Assembly: GCF_018128905.1 (NCBI RefSeq)
Contig: NZ_CP063808.1
Location: 2,356,001 to 2,420,000 of the forward strand
DNA from: Streptomyces sp. A2-16
Lineage (GTDB): Bacteria > Actinomycetota > Actinomycetes > Streptomycetales > Streptomycetaceae
Length of the DNA: 64,000 nucleotides
Reading direction: 5' to 3'
Part shown: positions 26,650-35,344 of the stretch, piece after piece
How positions within the stretch are numbered: the stretch's first letter is position 1
How the letters are laid out: each line of letters opens with the position of its first letter
Made by a program: the position numbers and the translations under genes
Notes under the pieces: model-generated
What the model saw: the letters and a program-made list of their open reading frames with translations, nothing else
Told to the model about the DNA's origin: nothing
Databases searched by the model: none

Positions 26650-27590
26650 TGACGGACATCACCGAGAAGGCGGCCGTGGAGGTGAGCACGGCCGCCCCCG
26701 TCCCGGCACCCGCCCCGCGCCGGACCCGTGCGTGGCGGGGCGTCACCCCCTGGCTGTTCCTGATCGCCCCGCTCGCCCTGCTGGTCACCTTCACGTACGC
26801 GCCGATCGTCAACATGCTCGCCTACAGCTTCACCGACTGGGACGGTGTCAGCCCCGTGCTGCACTACACCGGCGCCGAGAACTACCGGGAGGTCTTCACC
26901 CGCCCGGATCTCTTCGAGGTCTTCTGGGTGAGCGGCTACTACCTCGCCGCGTCGGCGGTCCAGATCGTCCTCGCGCTCTACTTCGCGACGGTCCTGAGCT
27001 TCGACGTCCGTTTCCGGAACTTCTTCAAGGGCGTGCTGTTCTTCCCGTACCTGATCAACGGGGTCGCGATCGGCTTCGTGTTCCTCTACTTCTTCCAGGA
27101 CGGCGGCACCCTCGACTCGGTGCTGAGCCTGTTCGGGGTGCACACCGACCACGCCTGGCTCGGCACCCCGGTCTCCGCGAACACCTCGCTGGCCGGCGTC
27201 TCGGTCTGGCGCTACCTGGGCCTGAACTTCGTCCTCTTCCTGGGCGCGATCCAGTCCATCCCGGGGGAGCTGTACGAGGCGGCGGAGCTGGACGGCGCGA
27301 ACCGCTGGCACCAGTTCCGGCACATCATCGCGCCGGGCATCAAACCGGTCCTGACCCTGACGGTGATCCTCTCGATCTCCGGCTCGCTCTCGGTCTTCGA
27401 GATCCCGTACATCATGACCGGCGGCGCGACCGGCACCGAGACCTTCGTGATCCAGACGGTCAACCTGGCCTTCCGCTTCAACAAGACGGGCCTGGCCTCG
27501 GCCGCCGCCGTCGTTCTCCTGCTGATCATCCTGCTGGTGACCTGGGTGCAGCGGCGCCTGGTCCCCGACGACAAGGTGGACCTCGTATGA
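26649..27590 (+). CDS. CUT1 sugar ABC transporter permease (MalF type)
   Basis: Inner-membrane permease of 313 residues with a 35-residue cytoplasmic Ala/Pro-rich tail followed by about six helices (WLFLIAPLALLVTFTYAPIVN is the first). The EAA loop reads YEAAELDGANRWHQFRHIIAPG near residues 210-230. The ATG overlaps the stop of the binding-protein gene (TGATG), so translation is coupled. It forms the membrane channel with the next gene. Reading upstream in the same frame gives Arg/Pro-rich translation typical of a shadow, so the start is not earlier. Confidence 0.86.
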   Translation: MTDITEKAAVEVSTAAPVPAPAPRRTRAWRGVTPWLFLIAPLALLVTFTYAPIVNMLAYSFTDWDGVSPVLHYTGAENYREVFTRPDLFEVFWVSGYYLAASAVQIVLALYFATVLSFDVRFRNFFKGVLFFPYLINGVAIGFVFLYFFQDGGTLDSVLSLFGVHTDHAWLGTPVSANTSLAGVSVWRYLGLNFVLFLGAIQSIPGELYEAAELDGANRWHQFRHIIAPGIKPVLTLTVILSISGSLSVFEIPYIMTGGATGTETFVIQTVNLAFRFNKTGLASAAAVVLLLIILLVTWVQRRLVPDDKVDLV

Positions 27591-28417
27591 CCCGCCGTAC
27601 TCTCACCCGCGCCCTGGTCCACCTGTCCCTGATCGCCGCGACGGTGGTCGTCCTGCTCCCGCTCGTGGTGGTCGTCCTGACCTCCCTCAAGTCGGAGCGG
27701 GAGATGGCCGACACGAGCGGCGCCCTCGAACTCCCGCACGACCTGCTGAACTTCCACAACTACGCGGCGGCGTTCCGGGACGGCGAGATGCTCTCCGCCT
27801 TCACCAACACGGCGATCATCCTGCTGATCTCGGTCGGCGGCACGGTCCTCATCGGCTCGATGACGGCCTACGCCATCGACCGCTTCACCTTCCGCTTCAA
27901 GAAGCTGGTGGTGGCCCTGTTCCTGACGGCGGCCCTGGTCCCCGGTGTCACCACCCAGGTGGCGACGTTCCAGATCGTCAACAGCTTCGGCATGTTCGAC
28001 TCTCTGTGGGCCCCGATCGTCCTCTACATGGGCACGGACATCGTCTCGATCTACATCTTCCTGCAGTTCGTCCGCTCGATCCCGATCTCCCTGGACGAGT
28101 CGGCACGCCTGGACGGAGCCAACGCCTTCACGATCTACCGCAGGATCATCTTCCCGCTGCTGAAGCCGGCGACGGCGACCGTGGTGATCGTGAAGGGCAT
28201 CACCGTCTACAACGACTTCTACATCCCCTTCCTCTACATGCCCTCGGAAGATCTTGGCGTGATCTCGACGTCGTTGTTCCGCTTCAAGGGCCCCTACGCG
28301 GCCCACTGGGAGGTGATCTCGGCGGGAGCGGTCCTGGTCATACTCCCGACGCTGATCGTCTTCCTGTCCTTGCAGCGCTTCATCTACAACGGCTTCATGA
28401 GGGGCGCGACCAGATGA
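27587..28417 (+). CDS. CUT1 sugar ABC transporter permease (MalG type)
   Basis: Second permease subunit, 276 residues with six predicted helices (LSLIAATVVVLLPLVVVVLTS first). The EAA motif is DESARLDGANAFTIYRRIIFPL near residues 175-195. The ATG overlaps the stop of the preceding permease by 4 nt (ATGA). Last gene of the importer; it converges with rnd across only 28 bp, in which I see no strong hairpin. Confidence 0.86.
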   Translation: MTRRTLTRALVHLSLIAATVVVLLPLVVVVLTSLKSEREMADTSGALELPHDLLNFHNYAAAFRDGEMLSAFTNTAIILLISVGGTVLIGSMTAYAIDRFTFRFKKLVVALFLTAALVPGVTTQVATFQIVNSFGMFDSLWAPIVLYMGTDIVSIYIFLQFVRSIPISLDESARLDGANAFTIYRRIIFPLLKPATATVVIVKGITVYNDFYIPFLYMPSEDLGVISTSLFRFKGPYAAHWEVISAGAVLVILPTLIVFLSLQRFIYNGFMRGATR

Positions 28418-28445
28418 CTCCGCGCCCGAGGACCACCTACGGCGG

Positions 28446-29726
28446 CTAGGCGGACAGCGCGGCCACCAGCACGGGAGTCACCTGCTCCACCTGCCAGGCC
28501 CGGGCCCCGAGCCCCGCCAGGGCGGCCCCCACCGACTCGGCGCTGACCACACCGGGCGGCTCCCAGCACACCCGCCGCACGGTGTCCGGAGTGATCAGGT
28601 TCTCCTGGGGCATGTTCAGCGTCTCGGCCAGCGCGGACACCGCCGCTCGGGCCGCGGACAGGCGAGCCGCGGCGGCAGGGTCCTTGTCGGCCCAGGCCCG
28701 CGGCGGCGGAGGCCCCGTCACCGGCTGCCCGGGCTGCGGCAGCTGCGTCTCGGCCAGCGCCCTGGCCCGGTCGACGGCCGCCTGCCACTGCTCCAGCTGG
28801 CGCCGCCCCATCCGATGCCCGAACCCGTTCAACGCGGCGAGGGCATGCACGTTCACCGGCAGGGCGAGCGCCGCCTCGACGATCGCCGCGTCGGACAGCA
28901 CCTTGCCCGGAGACACGTCACGCCGCTGGGCGATCCGGTCCCGCGCCTCCCACAGTTCCCGCACCACGGCCAGCTGCCGACGCCGCCGCACCTTGTGCAT
29001 CCCGGACGTACGGCGCCAGGGATCCTTGCGCGGCTCGGCGGGCGGCGCGGCGGCGATCGCCTCGAACTCCTGGAGTGCCCACTCGAGCTTCCCCTGCCGG
29101 TCGAGCTCCTTCTCCAGCGCGTCCCGCAGGTCGACGAGAAGCTCCACGTCGAGGGCGGCGTAGCGCAGCCAGGGCTCGGGCAGCGGACGGGTCGACCAGT
29201 CGACGGCCGAGTGCCCCTTCTCCAGGACGAAGCCCAGCACTCCCTCGACCATCGCGCCGAGCCCGACCCGGGGGAACCCGGCGATCCGCCCGGCCAGCTC
29301 GGTGTCGAAGAGGCGCGAGGGGATCATGCCTATCTCGCGAAGACACGGAAGATCCTGCGTGGCGGCGTGCAGCACCCACTCCACGCCGGAGAGTGCCTCG
29401 CCGAGCCCGGAGAGGTCGGGACAGGCCACAGGGTCGATCAGCGCGGTGCCCGCACCGGCGCGGCGCAGCTGCACGAGATAGGCGCGCTGTCCGTAGCGGT
29501 AGCCGGACGCCCGCTCGGCGTCGACGGCGACGGGGCCGGAGCCCGCGGCGAACGCGGCGATCACCTCGGCGAGCGAGTCCTCGTCGGCGATCACGGGCGG
29601 AATGCCCTCGCGCGGCTCCAGCAGAGGGATCGGAGCCTCCGCGACAGAAGATCCGCCATCGTCCGGAGGGCCGCCTCCGGTGGTTCGCAGTGAAACGTCT
29701 GCTGCGGTCTCTTGGGCGTCGGTCAC
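28446..29726 (-). CDS. rnd: Ribonuclease D
   Basis: 3'-to-5' exoribonuclease of the DEDD family for tRNA and stable RNA 3'-end trimming, 426 residues. The exonuclease domain (about 55-220) has VAVDAERASGYRYGQRAYLVQL with the first acidic pair, LHAATQDLPCL with the second Asp, and YAALDVELLVDL with the Tyr-x3-Asp motif. An HRDC domain follows (about 245-325, WEARDRIAQRRDVSPGKVLSD). Start is GTG 29726, with TACCCT 6 nt upstream and no ribosome site, so a leaderless transcript is likely. A perfect 34-bp palindrome lies over its -35 region. Confidence 0.9.
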   Translation of the reverse strand: MTDAQETAADVSLRTTGGGPPDDGGSSVAEAPIPLLEPREGIPPVIADEDSLAEVIAAFAAGSGPVAVDAERASGYRYGQRAYLVQLRRAGAGTALIDPVACPDLSGLGEALSGVEWVLHAATQDLPCLREIGMIPSRLFDTELAGRIAGFPRVGLGAMVEGVLGFVLEKGHSAVDWSTRPLPEPWLRYAALDVELLVDLRDALEKELDRQGKLEWALQEFEAIAAAPPAEPRKDPWRRTSGMHKVRRRRQLAVVRELWEARDRIAQRRDVSPGKVLSDAAIVEAALALPVNVHALAALNGFGHRMGRRQLEQWQAAVDRARALAETQLPQPGQPVTGPPPPRAWADKDPAAAARLSAARAAVSALAETLNMPQENLITPDTVRRVCWEPPGVVSAESVGAALAGLGARAWQVEQVTPVLVAALSA

Positions 29727-29732
29727 ATGTCA

Positions 29733-29738
29733 AGGGTA
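29733..29738 (-). promoter_or_regulatory. -10 box for a leaderless rnd transcript
   Basis: On the minus strand TACCCT lies 6 nt before the rnd GTG. Confidence 0.55.
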
Positions 29739-29752
29739 TCTGTGTATGGACA

Positions 29753-29786
29753 GCGCCTGCCGACGGAACGTTCCGTCGGCAGGCGC
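29753..29786. terminator. 34-bp perfect palindrome between the response regulator and rnd
   Basis: GCGCCTGCCGACGGAAC is followed immediately by its exact reverse complement. It lies 74 nt after the response-regulator stop and just upstream of the rnd -10 box, so it may terminate the first gene, act as an operator for the second, or both. A smaller hairpin (GAGGCT/AGCCTC) sits at the regulator's stop. Confidence 0.65.
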
Positions 29787-29859
29787 CTGAGGGTCGTAAA
29801 CCAGTCAGCCCGGTGAAAGCTCTGGTTCACGTCCGTGAACTGCGAGGCTTCGAAGAGCC

Positions 29860-30522
29860 TCAGTGGATGATGCCGGTACGGAGCGCCACCGCCACCATGC
29901 CGGCGCGGTCGCCCGTGCCGAGCTTGCGGGCGATCCGGGCGAGGTGGCTCTTGACGGTCAGTGCGGACAGGCCCATCGAGACGCCGATCGCCTTGTTCGA
30001 CTGCCCTTCGGCCACCAGCCGCAGGACCTCGACCTCACGGCCGGAGAGCTCGCGGTAGCCGCCCGGGTGGCTCGGGGCACCCGGGGGGCGGCGGTGCATA
30101 CGGGCGGCGGCGGCGCCGATGGGGGCGGCGCCCGGTCGGGTGGGGAGCCCGAGGTTCGTACGGGTGCCGGTGACGACGTAGCCCTTGACGCCGCCCGCGA
30201 GGGCGTTGCGCACGGCGCCGATGTCGTCGGCCGCGGAGAGGGCGAGGCCGTTGGGCCAGCCCGCCGCGCGGGTCTCGGACAGCAGGGTCAGGCCGGAGCC
30301 GTCGGGGAGGTGGACGTCGGCTACGCAGATGTCTCTGGGGTTGCCGATGCGGGGACGGGCCTCCGCCACGGAAGAGGCTTCGATGACATCGCGCACACCG
30401 AGCGCCCAGAGGTGACGGGTGACGGTGGATCGTACGCGCGGGTCGGCCACGACCACCATGGCGGTGGGCTTGTTCGGGCGGTAGGCGACCAGGCTTGCGG
30501 GCTGCTCGAGGAGAACGGACAC
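29860..30522 (-). CDS. Orphan NarL/LuxR-type response regulator
   Basis: DNA-binding response regulator of 220 residues. The receiver domain (about 20-130) has CVADVHLPDGSG with the likely phospho-acceptor Asp69, but the acidic pair expected near the N-terminus is reduced (VVVADPRV) and the usual receiver Lys appears in GGVKGYVV. The C-terminal LuxR helix-turn-helix is clear (LSGREVEVLRLVAEGQSNKAIGVSMGLSALTVKSHLARI, about 157-200). GTG 30522 follows CAGGAGG. No histidine kinase gene adjoins it. The 211-bp upstream region is unusually AT-rich and probably carries its promoter and binding sites. Confidence 0.86.
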   Translation of the reverse strand: MSVLLEQPASLVAYRPNKPTAMVVVADPRVRSTVTRHLWALGVRDVIEASSVAEARPRIGNPRDICVADVHLPDGSGLTLLSETRAAGWPNGLALSAADDIGAVRNALAGGVKGYVVTGTRTNLGLPTRPGAAPIGAAAARMHRRPPGAPSHPGGYRELSGREVEVLRLVAEGQSNKAIGVSMGLSALTVKSHLARIARKLGTGDRAGMVAVALRTGIIH

Positions 30523-30678
30523 CGGGCCTCCTGGGGTGCGGGACGGCTTGGAAGGTCACAGACGTCTTCGGCACCGAACCCGGCGTCCTTTAGAGAATGA
30601 TCACGATCTAGTGAGTAACAATTAGTGCAATTCGGACGTACGGTCGATCGTTCGGTGAACACATCGGTTCGTTCGAGG

Positions 30679-30702
30679 GGCCACTCCTGACTGAAAGTGG
30701 CC
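30679..30702 (-). terminator. Hairpin downstream of the DUF3000 gene
   Basis: GGCCACT and AGTGGCC pair around a 10-nt loop, 31 nt past the DUF3000 stop, upstream of the AT-rich promoter region of the response regulator. Confidence 0.6.
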
Positions 30703-30733
30703 GTATCGACAAAGTGATGCTCCGTGCGGGTGG

Positions 30734-31402
30734 TCAGCGCGCCTGCGGATCCCGCCGCTGCGGCAACGTCACGACCGACGCGTCACCCGGACCGGCCGGC
30801 GGCAGACCCGCGACCTGGGCCAGCAGATCGCACCAGGACGCGAGATGCCCCGCCGTGTCCGGCACCCCTCCCAGGCCCTCGCGGGGCGTCCAGGAGGCAC
30901 GGATCTCGATCTGCGAGGCCGCCGGGCGCTCGGACAGACCGCCGAAGTAGTGCGAGCTCGCGCGCGTGACGGTGCCGCTCGGTTCGCCGTACGACAGCCC
31001 GCGCGCCGAGAGCGCCCCGGTCAGCCAGGACCAGCAGACCTCGGGCAGCAGCGGGTCGGCGGCCATCTCCGGCTCCAGCTCCGCCCGCACCAGCGTCACC
31101 AGCCGGAACGTGCCCCGCCAGGCGTCGTGGCCGTCCGGGTCGTGCAGCAGCACGAGCCGCCCGTCGGCGAGGTCCTGGTCGCCGTCGACGACGGTCGCCT
31201 CCAGCGCGTACGCGTGCGGGGCGAGCCGCTGGGGGGCCCGGGTGGGCTCGATCTCGATCTGCGGCCGCAGCCGACTGCCGCGCAGGGCCTGAACCGCGGC
31301 CTGGAAGGCCGGCGGAGCCGCACCGCTCCCATCCCGGTCACTCCCTTTCGCGTCGTCCATACCACCCGTGTCGTCCGACAGTCGTCCTTGTGCCGCAGCC
31401 AT
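30734..31402 (-). CDS. DUF3000 domain protein
   Basis: Conserved actinobacterial protein of unknown function, 222 residues, soluble and without signal peptide. The conserved block runs from about residue 35 (FQAAVQALRGSRLRPQIEIE) through VCWSWLTGALSARG and YFGGLSERPAASQIEIRASWT. It is divergent from hemE, a linkage I recall as common in Streptomyces, but no role in heme synthesis is established. The ATG at 31402 has no Shine-Dalgarno; TAACCT lies 6 nt upstream, so the transcript is probably leaderless, as also suggested for hemE. Confidence 0.85.
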   Translation of the reverse strand: MAAAQGRLSDDTGGMDDAKGSDRDGSGAAPPAFQAAVQALRGSRLRPQIEIEPTRAPQRLAPHAYALEATVVDGDQDLADGRLVLLHDPDGHDAWRGTFRLVTLVRAELEPEMAADPLLPEVCWSWLTGALSARGLSYGEPSGTVTRASSHYFGGLSERPAASQIEIRASWTPREGLGGVPDTAGHLASWCDLLAQVAGLPPAGPGDASVVTLPQRRDPQAR

Positions 31403-31408
31403 GCGGGA

Positions 31409-31414
31409 AGGTTA
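31409..31414 (-). promoter_or_regulatory. -10 box for a leaderless DUF3000 transcript
   Basis: On the minus strand TAACCT lies 6 nt before the ATG at 31402. Confidence 0.55.
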
Positions 31415-31505
31415 AGCGGAAGGGGGGCGTGGTGCCGCCCTAGACACCCGGACTTGGCTCCTCGCCCACACGGACACCGCGCGCTCGGCACACATCGCAC
31501 CGTGC

Positions 31506-31511
31506 GAGACT
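31506..31511 (+). promoter_or_regulatory. Possible -10 box for leaderless hemE
   Basis: GAGACT lies 7 nt before GTG 31519. It deviates from TANNNT at the first base, but no ribosome site exists upstream of the GTG. Confidence 0.35.
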
Positions 31512-31518
31512 TTCCGAC

Positions 31519-32574
31519 GTGAGTGCACACGAGACGCCGCCGTCAGCCACGTACGAGTCCGCCTTCCTCAAGGCCTGCCGGCGCGAGCCCGTGCCGCACA
31601 CCCCGGTCTGGTTCATGCGCCAGGCGGGGCGCTCGCTGCCGGAGTACCGCAAGGTCCGCGAGGGCATCCCGATGCTCGAGTCCTGCGCACGGCCCGAGCT
31701 GGTCGCCGAGATCACCCTCCAGCCGGTGCGCCGCCACAACGTCGACGCGGCGATCTACTACAGCGACATCGTCGTCCCGCTCAAGGCCATCGGCATCGAC
31801 CTCGACATCAAGCCCGGCGTCGGCCCGGTCGTCGAGCACCCGATCCGCACCCGCGCCGACCTGGCCCAGCTGCGCGACCTCACCCCCGAGGACGTCTCCT
31901 ACGTCACCGAGGCCATCGGCCTGCTGACCCGCGAGCTCGGCCCGACCCCCCTCATCGGTTTCGCGGGCGCGCCTTTCACCCTCGCGAGCTACCTCGTCGA
32001 GGGCGGTCCGTCGCGCACGTACGAGAACGCCAAGTCGATGATGTACGGCGACCCCGAACTGTGGGTCGACCTCCTCGACCGCCTCGCCGAGATCACCGCC
32101 GCCTTCCTGAAGGTCCAGATCGAGGCCGGCGCCTCCGCCGTCCAGCTCTTCGACTCGTGGGCCGGCGCCCTCGCCCCGGCCGACTACCGCCGCTCGGTGC
32201 TGCCCGCCTCCGCGAAGGTCTTCAAGGCGGTCGAGGGATACGGCGTCCCCCGCATCCACTTCGGCGTCGGCACCGGCGAGCTGCTGAAGCTCATGGGCGA
32301 GGCCGGCGCGGACGTCGTCGGCGTCGACTGGCGGGTACCGCTCGACGAGGCCGCCCGCCGGGTCGGTCCCGGCAAGGCGCTCCAGGGCAACCTCGACCCG
32401 ACGGTCCTGTTCGCCTCCACCGAGGCGGTCGAGGCCAAGACCCGCGAGGTCCTGGACTCGGCGAAGGACATCGAGGGCCACGTCTTCAACCTCGGCCACG
32501 GCGTCATGCCGTCCACCGACCCGGACGCGCTGACCCGCCTCGTGGACTACGTCCACACGCACACCGCCGGCTGA
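31519..32574 (+). CDS. hemE: Uroporphyrinogen decarboxylase
   Basis: Cytoplasmic enzyme that decarboxylates the four acetate side chains of uroporphyrinogen III to give coproporphyrinogen III. 351 residues, the usual length. Family signatures are intact: PVWFMRQAGRSLPEYRK near residues 27-43 and GFAGAPFTLASYLVEGG near 140-156; the catalytic Asp lies in YYSDIVVPLKAIG. GTG 31519 has no ribosome site. With cgoX (36504) and chdC (37949) it forms the late heme gene group typical of Actinobacteria, here interrupted by unrelated genes. Product feeds CgoX. Confidence 0.95.
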   Translation: MSAHETPPSATYESAFLKACRREPVPHTPVWFMRQAGRSLPEYRKVREGIPMLESCARPELVAEITLQPVRRHNVDAAIYYSDIVVPLKAIGIDLDIKPGVGPVVEHPIRTRADLAQLRDLTPEDVSYVTEAIGLLTRELGPTPLIGFAGAPFTLASYLVEGGPSRTYENAKSMMYGDPELWVDLLDRLAEITAAFLKVQIEAGASAVQLFDSWAGALAPADYRRSVLPASAKVFKAVEGYGVPRIHFGVGTGELLKLMGEAGADVVGVDWRVPLDEAARRVGPGKALQGNLDPTVLFASTEAVEAKTREVLDSAKDIEGHVFNLGHGVMPSTDPDALTRLVDYVHTHTAG

Positions 32575-32575
32575 G

Positions 32576-33403
32576 TCACCAGGTGTGCCGGGGCCGCGCC
32601 TTCCTGCCGAACAGCAGGCCGCGCGGTTCCGGCGGCGGGGGAGTGCCGGCCTTCAGCGGCCAGGCGAGCAGCATCCCGGCGAGGAAACCGACCACGTGCG
32701 CCGCGTACGCGACCGTGCCCGCGGCGGAGACGCCCTCGCCGGACGAGTAGAACGCCTGGAGCACGAACCAGAAGCCCAGCACCAGCCAGGCCGGCAGTCT
32801 CAGCGGCAGGAAGACCAGGAACGGCACCAGGACCCACACCCTGGCCTTCGGGTACAGCACCAGATAGGCGCCCAGAACACCGGCGATGGCCCCCGAGGCC
32901 CCGATCAGCGGGTCGCGCGAGTCGGCGTTGAGGAGCGCGAAGCCGTACGAGGCCGCGTAGCCGCAGACGACGTAGAACAGCGCGAAGCGCACATGCCCCA
33001 TGCGGTCCTCGACGTTGTTGCCGAAGATCAGCAGGAACAGCATGTTGCCCAGCAGGTGCAGCCAGCCGCCGTGCAGGAACATCGCCGTCAGGACCGACAG
33101 CGCGGGGGACTTGTCGTAGTCCGGCGGGGCCACCACACAGCCCGTCGCGCCCTGCGCATTCGTGCCGACGTCGCCCGTGGGGACGAGCTTCGGCATCTGA
33201 TGGTGGATCAACTCCTGCGGGATCGCCGCCCAGTGGTCCAGGAACGCCTGGAGGTGGCACAGCTGCGACACGCTGCTGTCGCCCGCCACCGAACCGGCGA
33301 GGCCGGGCATGAACAGGAACACGAGGACGTTCGCGGCGATGAGCGCGTACGTCACCACAGGGGTGCGGCGCACGGGGTTCACGTCATGGACGGGGATGAC
33401 CAC
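32576..33403 (-). CDS. Rhomboid-family intramembrane serine protease
   Basis: Polytopic membrane protease of 275 residues with about seven hydrophobic segments. The catalytic Ser is in the rhomboid motif GASGAIAGVLGAY, the catalytic His in AAHVVGFLAGMLLAW, and the conserved HLLGNMLFLLIFGNNVED loop is present. It cuts single-pass membrane proteins within the bilayer; substrates unknown. I place the start at GTG 33403 (MVIPVHDVNPVRRTPVV), since residues further upstream look unlike a membrane protein N-terminus; a ribosome site is not obvious. Its stop almost touches the hemE stop, so the two converge with one base between them. Confidence 0.88.
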   Translation of the reverse strand: MVIPVHDVNPVRRTPVVTYALIAANVLVFLFMPGLAGSVAGDSSVSQLCHLQAFLDHWAAIPQELIHHQMPKLVPTGDVGTNAQGATGCVVAPPDYDKSPALSVLTAMFLHGGWLHLLGNMLFLLIFGNNVEDRMGHVRFALFYVVCGYAASYGFALLNADSRDPLIGASGAIAGVLGAYLVLYPKARVWVLVPFLVFLPLRLPAWLVLGFWFVLQAFYSSGEGVSAAGTVAYAAHVVGFLAGMLLAWPLKAGTPPPPEPRGLLFGRKARPRHTW

Positions 33404-33460
33404 AAGGAAGTAGTGCCCGCGATGGGCCCCGCGAATCGGTGCCGCTCGGTGAACACCCGC

Positions 33461-33518
33461 ACGCACGCGTGCGTATGTCTCCTCAACCGCCCGCGGCACG
33501 GGGAAGGCGGGCCGCGGG
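33461..33518. promoter_or_regulatory. Palindromes in the divergent gap between the rhomboid gene and the 33538 gene
   Basis: ACGCACGCGTGCGT (33461-33474) is a perfect 14-bp palindrome. A second structure, CCCGCGGC (33490-33497) with GCCGCGGG (33511-33518), follows. Either could be an operator or leader hairpin for the small gene at 33538. Confidence 0.4.
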
Positions 33519-33537
33519 GACTACGTGAGGAACAGCG

Positions 33538-33864
33538 ATGAACGACCGTATTGCTCCGCCGATGCACGCTCTTCCCGACGGTGAGGCCGAACTCTCCCTG
33601 GTGGTGCGACTGCCGTGGGAGGACGTGGCCAGGCTCGGTCAGGAGGCCGGGCGGCTGGCCTCCCAGATGCAGCGCCCGGTCACCCTCGACGAGGCGGTGA
33701 GCAACCGTCTCAGGACCACGCGGCCGGCGGCCCACGCCAAGCCGGCGGGCGAGCAGCCGACCGCGATGCCCACCAGCACCAGTGCCTCCGTCTCGGCGCT
33801 GCCGCCCCGGCCGCCGGCAGACCAGGCCCGACAGGCCATCGAACGGATCAACGGAACGGCGTAG
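33538..33864 (+). CDS. Small conserved hypothetical protein
   Basis: 108-residue soluble protein that I do not recognise. The N-terminal 60 residues look folded (AELSLVVRLPWEDVARLGQEAGRLASQMQRPVTLDEAVSNRL), with amphipathic helices reminiscent of a short ribbon-helix or dimerisation unit. The rest is Ala/Pro/Thr/Ser-rich and probably disordered, ending in DQARQAIERINGTA. ATG 33538 follows GAGGAACAGCG. It lies between the divergent rhomboid gene and a convergent flavoprotein gene 12 bp downstream. Confidence 0.7.
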   Translation: MNDRIAPPMHALPDGEAELSLVVRLPWEDVARLGQEAGRLASQMQRPVTLDEAVSNRLRTTRPAAHAKPAGEQPTAMPTSTSASVSALPPRPPADQARQAIERINGTA

Positions 33865-33876
33865 CGGTCAGAGCCC

Positions 33877-35271
33877 TCAGGAGGCCCGCACCTTCGCGGC
33901 GGCCTTCCTGGCCGCCACCAGCACCGGATCCCACACCGGGCTGAACGGCGGCGCGTACCCCAGGTCCAGGGCGGTCATCCGCTCCACCGTCATCCCCGCC
34001 GTCAGGGCCACCGCGGCGATGTCGACCCTCTTGGCCGCGCCCTCTCTCCCGACGATCTGCACGCCGAGCAGCCGCCCCGTGCGGCGCTCGGCGAGCATCT
34101 TCACCGTCATGGGGGAGGCGCCCGGGTAGTAGCCGGCGCGGCTGGTCGACTCGATCCTTACCGACACGAACTGGAGCCCCACCCGACGGGCGTCCTTCTC
34201 CCGCAGCCCGGTGCGGGCGATCTCCAGGTCGCAGACCTTGCTGACCGCCGTGCCCACGACACCCGGGAACGTGGCGTAGCCGCCGCCGACGCCCGTACCG
34301 ATGACCTGGCCGTGCTTGTTGGCGTGGGTGCCGAGCGCGATGTGCCGCTCCTGCCCCGACACCAGGTCGAGGACCTCCACGCAGTCACCGCCCGCCCAGA
34401 TGTTCTCGTGGCCGCGCACCCGCATCGCGAGGTCCGTCAGCAGACCGCCGTGGCTCCCCAGCGGCAGGCCCGCCGCCTTCGCGAGCGTCGTCTCCGGGCG
34501 CACGCCGATCCCGAGCACCACCACGTCCGCCGGGTACTCGGCGTCCTCCGTGGCCACCGCGCGCACCCGGCCGTCCTCGTCCGTGAGCACCTTGGTCACC
34601 GCGGCCTCGTTGACCATCGTGATGCCCAGGCCCTCCATCGCCTCGTGCACCAGACGGCCCATGTCCGGGTCGAGCGTCGACATGGGCTCACTGCCCCGGT
34701 TGACGACCGTCACCTCGTAGCCCCGGTTGATCAGGGCCTCGGCCATCTCCACGCCGATGTAACCGGCGCCCACCACCACCGCCCTGCGGCCACGCGTGCG
34801 TGCCAGCGTGTCGATGAGCGCCTGCCCGTCGTCGAGGGTCTGCACCCCGTGCACCCCGGGGGCGTCGACGCCCGGCATGTCCGGGCGGATCGGACGGGCC
34901 CCGGTCGCGATCACCAGCTTGTCGTACGCCGTCCAGGACTCGGCCCCCGAATCGACGTCACGCGCGCGTACCCGCTGCCCGTCGACGTCGATCTCCACGA
35001 CCTCGGTGCGCATGCGCAGGTCGATGTCCCGGGCCCGGTGCTCCTCGGGAGTACGGGCGATCAACTCGTCCCGCTCGGCGACGTCCCCGCCCACCCAGTA
35101 CGGGATGCCGCACGCCGAGTAGGAGGTGAAGTGGCCCCGCTCGAACGCCACGATCTCCAGCTCGTCGGGGCCCCTCATCCGGCGTGCCTGCGACGCCGCG
35201 GACATCCCCGCGGCGTCGCCGCCGATCACGACCAGACGTTCCCTCGTGTCCCGCGTACGGCTCATGTTCAT
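33877..35271 (-). CDS. FAD-dependent pyridine nucleotide-disulfide oxidoreductase (CoA-disulfide reductase/NADH oxidase-like)
   Basis: Flavoprotein of 464 residues with N-terminal FAD motif VVIGGDAAGMSAASQARR, NAD(P)H motif RRAVVVGAGYIGVEMAEAL near residue 165, and second FAD motif IWAGGDCVEV near 295. The single conserved cysteine in SYSACGIPYWVGG near residue 50 places it with CoA-disulfide reductases and NADH oxidases rather than two-cysteine glutathione reductases. It likely keeps CoA or another low-molecular-weight thiol reduced. The ATG at 35271 has TAGCGT 6 nt upstream and no ribosome site, suggesting a leaderless mRNA. In-frame ATG 35265 is the alternative. Confidence 0.86.
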   Translation of the reverse strand: MNMSRTRDTRERLVVIGGDAAGMSAASQARRMRGPDELEIVAFERGHFTSYSACGIPYWVGGDVAERDELIARTPEEHRARDIDLRMRTEVVEIDVDGQRVRARDVDSGAESWTAYDKLVIATGARPIRPDMPGVDAPGVHGVQTLDDGQALIDTLARTRGRRAVVVGAGYIGVEMAEALINRGYEVTVVNRGSEPMSTLDPDMGRLVHEAMEGLGITMVNEAAVTKVLTDEDGRVRAVATEDAEYPADVVVLGIGVRPETTLAKAAGLPLGSHGGLLTDLAMRVRGHENIWAGGDCVEVLDLVSGQERHIALGTHANKHGQVIGTGVGGGYATFPGVVGTAVSKVCDLEIARTGLREKDARRVGLQFVSVRIESTSRAGYYPGASPMTVKMLAERRTGRLLGVQIVGREGAAKRVDIAAVALTAGMTVERMTALDLGYAPPFSPVWDPVLVAARKAAAKVRAS

Positions 35272-35277
35272 GCGAAC

Positions 35278-35283
35278 ACGCTA
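35278..35283 (-). promoter_or_regulatory. -10 box for a leaderless flavoprotein transcript
   Basis: On the minus strand TAGCGT lies 6 nt before ATG 35271. A -35-like GGGACT is 17 bp further upstream. Confidence 0.6.
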
Positions 35284-35344
35284 CGAGAGCGGGGCATTTC
35301 AGTCCCGCTCGCCCCGCCCCGTGCGTGCGTCACGCCCGCGGGCG

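Noticed and set aside
30523..30733. Small gene or RNA in the AT-rich 211-bp gap upstream of the response regulator.
   Set aside because: No frame with a start and ribosome site and no clear RNA structure beyond the DUF3000 terminator; best read as a promoter region.
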